A stretch of DNA of 11,789 nt from Rachicladosporium sp. CCFEE 5018. Taxonomy: Eukaryota > Ascomycota > Dothideomycetes > Cladosporiales > Cladosporiaceae. This document shows, in pieces, positions 8,109 through 11,789 of this stretch; position 1 is the first letter of the stretch; every line of letters begins with the position of its first letter. Under the pieces are notes generated by a model. The model ran no database searches, was not told where the DNA came from, and saw only the letters and a program-made list of their open reading frames with translations. The translations under genes and the position numbers were made by a program. Location of the stretch: contig KZ111228.1 in assembly GCA_002077045.2 (NCBI GenBank), positions 8,364-20,152 of the forward strand, in the 5' to 3' direction.

Positions 8109-8168
8109 ATGCTCAATGACTACCTTTATGTTGGCGTCTGGAAAGGCAAGCGCATTCGGGGCACGTAA
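8109..8168 (+). CDS. Upstream ORF, 19 codons, overlapping the acetylglutamate synthase start
   Basis: An ATG at 8109, seven bases before the main ATG and in another frame, opens a 19-residue reading frame ending at TAA 8166-8168. Its start has G at -3, whereas the main ATG at 8116 has T at -3, so by scanning rules the upstream ATG should capture ribosomes at least as well. Ribosomes finishing it could reinitiate at ATG 8197, an in-frame start of the synthase with A at -3. It would be translated only if the transcript begins upstream of 8109, which is not shown here. The peptide does not resemble the fungal arginine attenuator peptide. Confidence 0.35.
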   Translation: MLNDYLYVGVWKGKRIRGT

Positions 8169-10059
8169 GTATGCAGTCTCGCATACGAAAATCAACATGC
8201 AGCGCCACTACGGTGCTGCAGCTGCTGCTCGTCAGATGAGCCCGGCACAGAGACACGCCAGAGACTCTGCCGATTCCAGGGAGCTCTTTGTCGACGTTCT
8301 CACCGCCAACGCCACGAAGCGAGATGCCAGACAATACTTGGAACGCTTTAAGGAAATTCAGCGGTCCAATTTGACGGCCAGGCCGAAGCATTCCTCATCG
8401 ATCAAGCCTGGGGTGAATCTTGGAGGACTGTATGCTCCTGCAGCGGCCATCGCACAGGCTCCTCAATTCACGCGTGAAGATGCGGAAGATATCAGACTTC
8501 CCGAGTCTCAGCCTATTCTTCATGTTGCTATTGCGTCTCTCCGATCGCCGGAGAACCTCAACGACGAGATCGTAGATGGAATCGCGAGAACACTCTCGCA
8601 ACTTGTCATGCTGGACATGCGCATTCTGCTTGCATTTGATTGCACTGATTTGGGTGGCATTCATTTCCAGGATCTACAAGGCAGGAAAGCGATCATCGCC
8701 AAGCAGGGACAGCGTCTTGTCAGCGCCATCAATCAGCACAGCTCGGATGGCGCTCGCTTGGTGCTGGACGCTCTCAATTGCTCAGACGTACCCGACGCCA
8801 CAGGTAGCACCGGTGTCAATGTCGGAGTACCAGGTCTGCTGCTGAATCCCTTGAGGCGAAGCACTATCGCCATCGTGCCAACTTGCGCATACTCCACTTC
8901 CGGACATGTCACATCTACCAGCATGTCTGAAGTGATGCATGCACTGGTCTCGCACTTCGGACACAGCCACGTCAGCGGCACCGGCGATACTGAACATAAG
9001 CCATCCAGCCAAGTCTCACTAGATCGGATCATCGTGCTTGACGAGGTTGGTGGCATACCTAGCCGAATTCGGGGCGACGGTGCCCATATATTCATCAACC
9101 TCGACCACGAATTCGGCGACATTAGTCAAGAACTCACCGAGGGCATGCATCCTGGCGCTGTGAACGGGAGAAGTCCTACAGTTTACCGACAGCACTTGGC
9201 GAACTTGACAATGGTGCGGCAGTGCCTCGCGCTTCTGCCAGCAGCTTCCTCAGCATTGATCATAACACCCGAAGAAGCCGCGTTCTCATCGCGATCACGT
9301 AGCTCGGCTGAGCTGGAAGGACCTGGCACGCGGCCACAGAAAAATAGTCTCATCCACAACTTATTGACGAACAAGCCCTTGGTGTCCTCCTCGCTCCCTC
9401 TAGCTCGACTGTCCGCTGGTGGAACACCCAATGACATCCCCGGCGCCTCTCCGCCAACTGCGACTTTGCTTAAAAAGGGCATGCCAGTCACGATCATCCC
9501 ATCAGCACGTGGCTACGAAGGCTGGATCCCTCCACCTTCTGGAAAGTCGTCGATCGACCTCCGCGAAGACCCTCGCATCGACTTCCCGCGTTTACTCCAC
9601 CTCATCGAAAACTCGTTTCGCCGTAAGCTGGACGTGGAACACTATCTTGAGCGTATTCGTGGTCGTACAGCTGGGGTCATCATCGCTGGTGACTACGAAG
9701 GCGGCGCAATACTTACATGGGAGAAGGCATCATCCAACTCGTCACAGCTGGTTCCCTACCTCGATAAATTCGCAGTTCTGCAGTCCTCACAGGGCTCTGC
9801 GGGTGTGGCAGACATCGTCTTCCAAGCCATGGTCCGCACTTGCTTTCCCAAAGGCGTGTGCTGGCGTAGTCGAAACGACAATCCGGTGAACAAGTGGTAT
9901 TTTGAGCGTGCTAGTGGGACATGGACGATCCCGGAGAGCAACTGGACCATGTTCTGGACTGGTGAGGGTGTTGTAGAGGACGAGAAGCGATGGAACGAGT
10001 ATGTCGATGTCTGTAGAGCGGTTGAGCCGAGCTGGTTGGATGGGACGAGGCCAGACTGA
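8116..10059 (+). CDS. ARG2: N-acetylglutamate synthase, mitochondrial (EC 2.3.1.1)
   Basis: The enzyme acetylates glutamate from acetyl-CoA in the mitochondrial matrix, the first and arginine-regulated step of ornithine and arginine synthesis (ARG2 in yeast, arg-14 in Neurospora). The 647-residue frame has an Ala/Arg-rich N-terminal stretch suitable as a targeting peptide, then ATKRDARQYLERF (66-78), a diverged amino-acid-kinase-like domain (about 135-380), a low-complexity Ser/Pro-rich linker, and a fungal/vertebrate-type acetyltransferase domain (about 487-640). That domain shows YLDKFAVLQ, DIVFQAMV, RNDNPVNKWYFERASGTW and NWTMFW. The length is somewhat above the usual for the family. The start is uncertain: ATG 8116 is used, with alternatives at 8128 and 8197. 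A perfect splice donor GTAAGT at 8165 with CTGCAG ending at 8221 would remove 57 bases in frame, but no good branch site is visible. The divergent promoter carries a Gcn4-type site. Confidence 0.93.
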   Translation: MTTFMLASGKASAFGARKYAVSHTKINMQRHYGAAAAARQMSPAQRHARDSADSRELFVDVLTANATKRDARQYLERFKEIQRSNLTARPKHSSSIKPGVNLGGLYAPAAAIAQAPQFTREDAEDIRLPESQPILHVAIASLRSPENLNDEIVDGIARTLSQLVMLDMRILLAFDCTDLGGIHFQDLQGRKAIIAKQGQRLVSAINQHSSDGARLVLDALNCSDVPDATGSTGVNVGVPGLLLNPLRRSTIAIVPTCAYSTSGHVTSTSMSEVMHALVSHFGHSHVSGTGDTEHKPSSQVSLDRIIVLDEVGGIPSRIRGDGAHIFINLDHEFGDISQELTEGMHPGAVNGRSPTVYRQHLANLTMVRQCLALLPAASSALIITPEEAAFSSRSRSSAELEGPGTRPQKNSLIHNLLTNKPLVSSSLPLARLSAGGTPNDIPGASPPTATLLKKGMPVTIIPSARGYEGWIPPPSGKSSIDLREDPRIDFPRLLHLIENSFRRKLDVEHYLERIRGRTAGVIIAGDYEGGAILTWEKASSNSSQLVPYLDKFAVLQSSQGSAGVADIVFQAMVRTCFPKGVCWRSRNDNPVNKWYFERASGTWTIPESNWTMFWTGEGVVEDEKRWNEYVDVCRAVEPSWLDGTRPD

Positions 10060-10446
10060 AATAGAATTACATCTGCTTCCCGCAATAACCCGGCGAAACG
10101 ATTCTCCGGAACATCGCACCATCGAACTTCTTTGGCTCAAAAGCCGGTGCCTTGAACCATGTTATGCTGCCGCCTCAATGATACTGTGCAATGATTGTAT
10201 AGGCACACGCACTCGGACAAGTGCCATTAGGCGGGTCGTAAGTCATTCGTGTTCTCCACGCGTTACTGCATAGCCTTCTTAAGCCACTCTGCGTTGCGAG
10301 TCTTTATGCTGCTGACATCTAATCCTTTTCCTTTCTCGGGTTATGTCCCTCTTAACAATCGCTACTACTGACCGGCTGCAGCATAACACTCTGACCCAGC
10401 CTCGCGGACAGAACGAATCTGAACTTCAACTGTCGATCGATTCGTA
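10060..10446. other. Intergenic region upstream of the glucosyltransferase-like gene
   Basis: These 387 bases hold the 3' end of the acetylglutamate synthase transcript and the promoter of the next gene on the same strand. A pyrimidine-rich stretch at about 10,318-10,338 is typical of fungal promoters near transcription starts. I see no coding frame with family features, no RNA gene and no repeat. Confidence 0.55.
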
Positions 10447-11789
10447 ATGCCCAGGAGCGCGCACTCCGAGAAGAGTGGCCCAGACTCTACGCAGCCCAAT
10501 CGATATGACCACGACTTGTCTCGCCAGCAGACCGATGCTGCGAGCTTCAGGACTCAGTTCTCGCTGGAAGGTTTCAATCCTCCCGAAGCAGATCATGACG
10601 AGAAGCCACCACCGGCTTATGAAAATACTGATGGCGATCTACAAATTGATCAAGATGGGCTAAACACCAGTGCCCGTGCCACAGACGATGGGCGCATCAA
10701 TATCCGCATCGACCAATTGAATCGCCACCTTTCTCAGATACTCACACCTGCTCTGCGACAAACGGCCGCAGACGTACGGGACGAACCAACGCCACCATTG
10801 GCGTCAGACAGCACGCTGCCGCCAAGTCTAAACGTTATCATTCAAGTCGTCGGCTCACGTGGAGACGTACAGCCTTTCATTGCCCTTGGCAAAGTACTGA
10901 AGGAGAACTACGGACATCGAGTGCGTTTGGCAACACATCCTAATTTCCACCGGTTTGTGGAGGACCATGGCCTGGAATTCTTCAACATTGGCGGCGATCC
11001 TGCCAGGTTGATGGCGTACATGGTGAAGAACCCTGCGCAAATGCCTGGAATCCGCACCCTGGTCAGCGGAGACATCGGTGAGCGTCGCCGAGATGTTGGC
11101 GAGTACGTCCAGGGTTGCTGGCGCTCGTGTTATGAGGCCGGCAATGGCATCCAGTCAGTGCCATGGGTATGGGACTCGCTGAGATGCCTACGGAGACGTA
11201 CAAAGCAGCCCGTGTGGGTTACAAGAGCAGTCAGGGGCGATCGAAAGCATCGGCATCGAACACGTCCTCCGATCAGGCATCTCTCAACGGCGAGAACGGT
11301 GATATGAAATTGCCGGGGACATCCTCTGGCACCTCAATCGCTTCGTCGAAGTTGGAAAGAAAGCAATCTGACAGACTGCATCATACAAGTGCGCACGCTG
11401 GCAAAGGTCTCGGGCGCTTCACCAAAGCACTCGTACAATCGCATATGGATGTCGCAATGGGATTGACCAAGGGCAGCAACAATGTTGCGCGACTCTGTGG
11501 TGACGATACTGTGCGTCCCAACTACCAGGCCCACGACTTCTCCTCGGGCGCGACAACAGCAGGTAAAGGCTTCGGCCTCGGTCTGTATGACGGTATCACT
11601 GGCCTAGTCACGCAGCCCTTGAAAGGCGCGCAGCAAGCAGGTGTCGGCGGCTTCTTCAAAGGTATGGGCAAGGGCGTAGGCGGCATGCTCACTAAGCCCA
11701 CCGCGGGTGCTGTTGGCGTACTTGGGTACACGATGAAGGGCGTACACAAAGGAATGCAGAATCTCTACCGAGACAATGTTGAGAGCCAT
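10447..11789 (+). pseudogene. Sterol-glucosyltransferase-like (GT28/UGT family) gene, internally deleted and frame-broken
   Basis: Relatives transfer glucose from UDP-glucose to sterols or similar lipids. From ATG 10447 the frame gives the usual disordered leader with a PPPAYE motif (near residue 57), then DDGRINIRI and LNRHLSQILTPALRQ, then the start of the N-terminal GT28 domain at residue 129 (NVIIQVVGSRGDVQPF), running to GCWRSCYEAGNGIQ (residues 223-236). There similarity stops. From about 11,157 a different frame reads SAMGMGLAEMPTETYKAARV, a low-complexity part, then LCGDDTVR, YDGITGLVTQPLKG and GGFFKGMGKG, all from the C-terminal region of the same family. The intervening donor-site and acceptor domains, several hundred residues in relatives, are absent, and the two parts are out of frame (codon starts shift from 10447-type to 11163-type). 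The first frame stops at 11305-11307. The gene runs off the window. It is probably non-functional. Confidence 0.8.

Larger units (their letters stand above)
7363..8115. other. Divergent promoter region of CYS4 and the acetylglutamate synthase gene
   Basis: These 753 bases separate two head-to-head amino-acid biosynthesis genes and must contain both promoters. They hold a perfect TGACTCA (7926-7932), a TGACGTC (7753-7759) and, nearer the acetylglutamate synthase start, TAAGTCA (8072-8078), which is one mismatch from the Gcn4 site. A minus-strand open frame of about 160 codons (7595-8083) fills much of the region, but it begins with GTG, matches no family I know and overlaps the promoter elements, so I do not call it a gene. 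I saw no clear site for the CYS3/MetR sulfur regulator. Confidence 0.65.

Noticed and set aside
8109..8168. The uORF as an arginine attenuator peptide
   Set aside because: That peptide belongs to the carbamoyl-phosphate synthase small-subunit gene; the 19-residue product here does not resemble it and overlaps the main start.

Overview
The window is the left end of a chromosome from a filamentous ascomycete (Pezizomycotina). It opens with 16 perfect CCCTAA units, the C-rich strand of a TTAGGG telomere. The next 3.4 kb carry the signature of repeat-induced point mutation (RIP): CpA and TpG are almost absent, TpA is very abundant, and reading frames are broken mainly by TAG or TAA where CAG, CAA or TGG would fit. 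Intact genes with few or no introns, and proteins of typical fungal families, follow. The protein style suggests Dothideomycetes, but this is an inference and no species can be named.

Layout. 1-99: telomere. About 99-1440 (+): a RIP-killed gene whose residual frame matches, from memory, a fungal repeat-type family with a 2-oxoglutarate-dioxygenase-like pattern; its frame runs straight into the telomere. About 1440-3240 (-): a RIP-killed fragment of a Tad1-type LINE retrotransposon. Its ORF1 (gag) frame is readable, and all three zinc knuckles are wrecked by Cys/His-to-Tyr changes. About 3241-3534: gene-free border. 3535-4764 (+): an F-box protein gene with an in-frame TAG just after the F-box. 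4765-5709: convergent intergenic DNA. 5710-7362 (-): cystathionine beta-synthase. 7363-8115: divergent promoter region with a perfect Gcn4/CPC1-type TGACTCA site. 8116-10059 (+): mitochondrial N-acetylglutamate synthase, preceded by a short overlapping upstream ORF. 10060-10446: intergenic. 10447 to window end (+): a sterol-glucosyltransferase-like gene that has lost its catalytic middle and changes frame at the scar.

How the parts fit. Decay is heaviest near the chromosome end: two RIP-destroyed repeats, then an F-box gene with one nonsense codon. Two apparently intact housekeeping genes follow, one for reverse transsulfuration and one for the first step of arginine synthesis. They are head to head and may share general amino-acid control. 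The window ends in a glycosyltransferase gene broken by internal deletion. I found no RNA genes, CRISPR arrays or bacterial-type features. The most unusual items are the telomere capping a repeat-gene frame, the CpG contrast between the two RIP blocks, the uORF/start arrangement of the N-acetylglutamate synthase, and the deleted glycosyltransferase.
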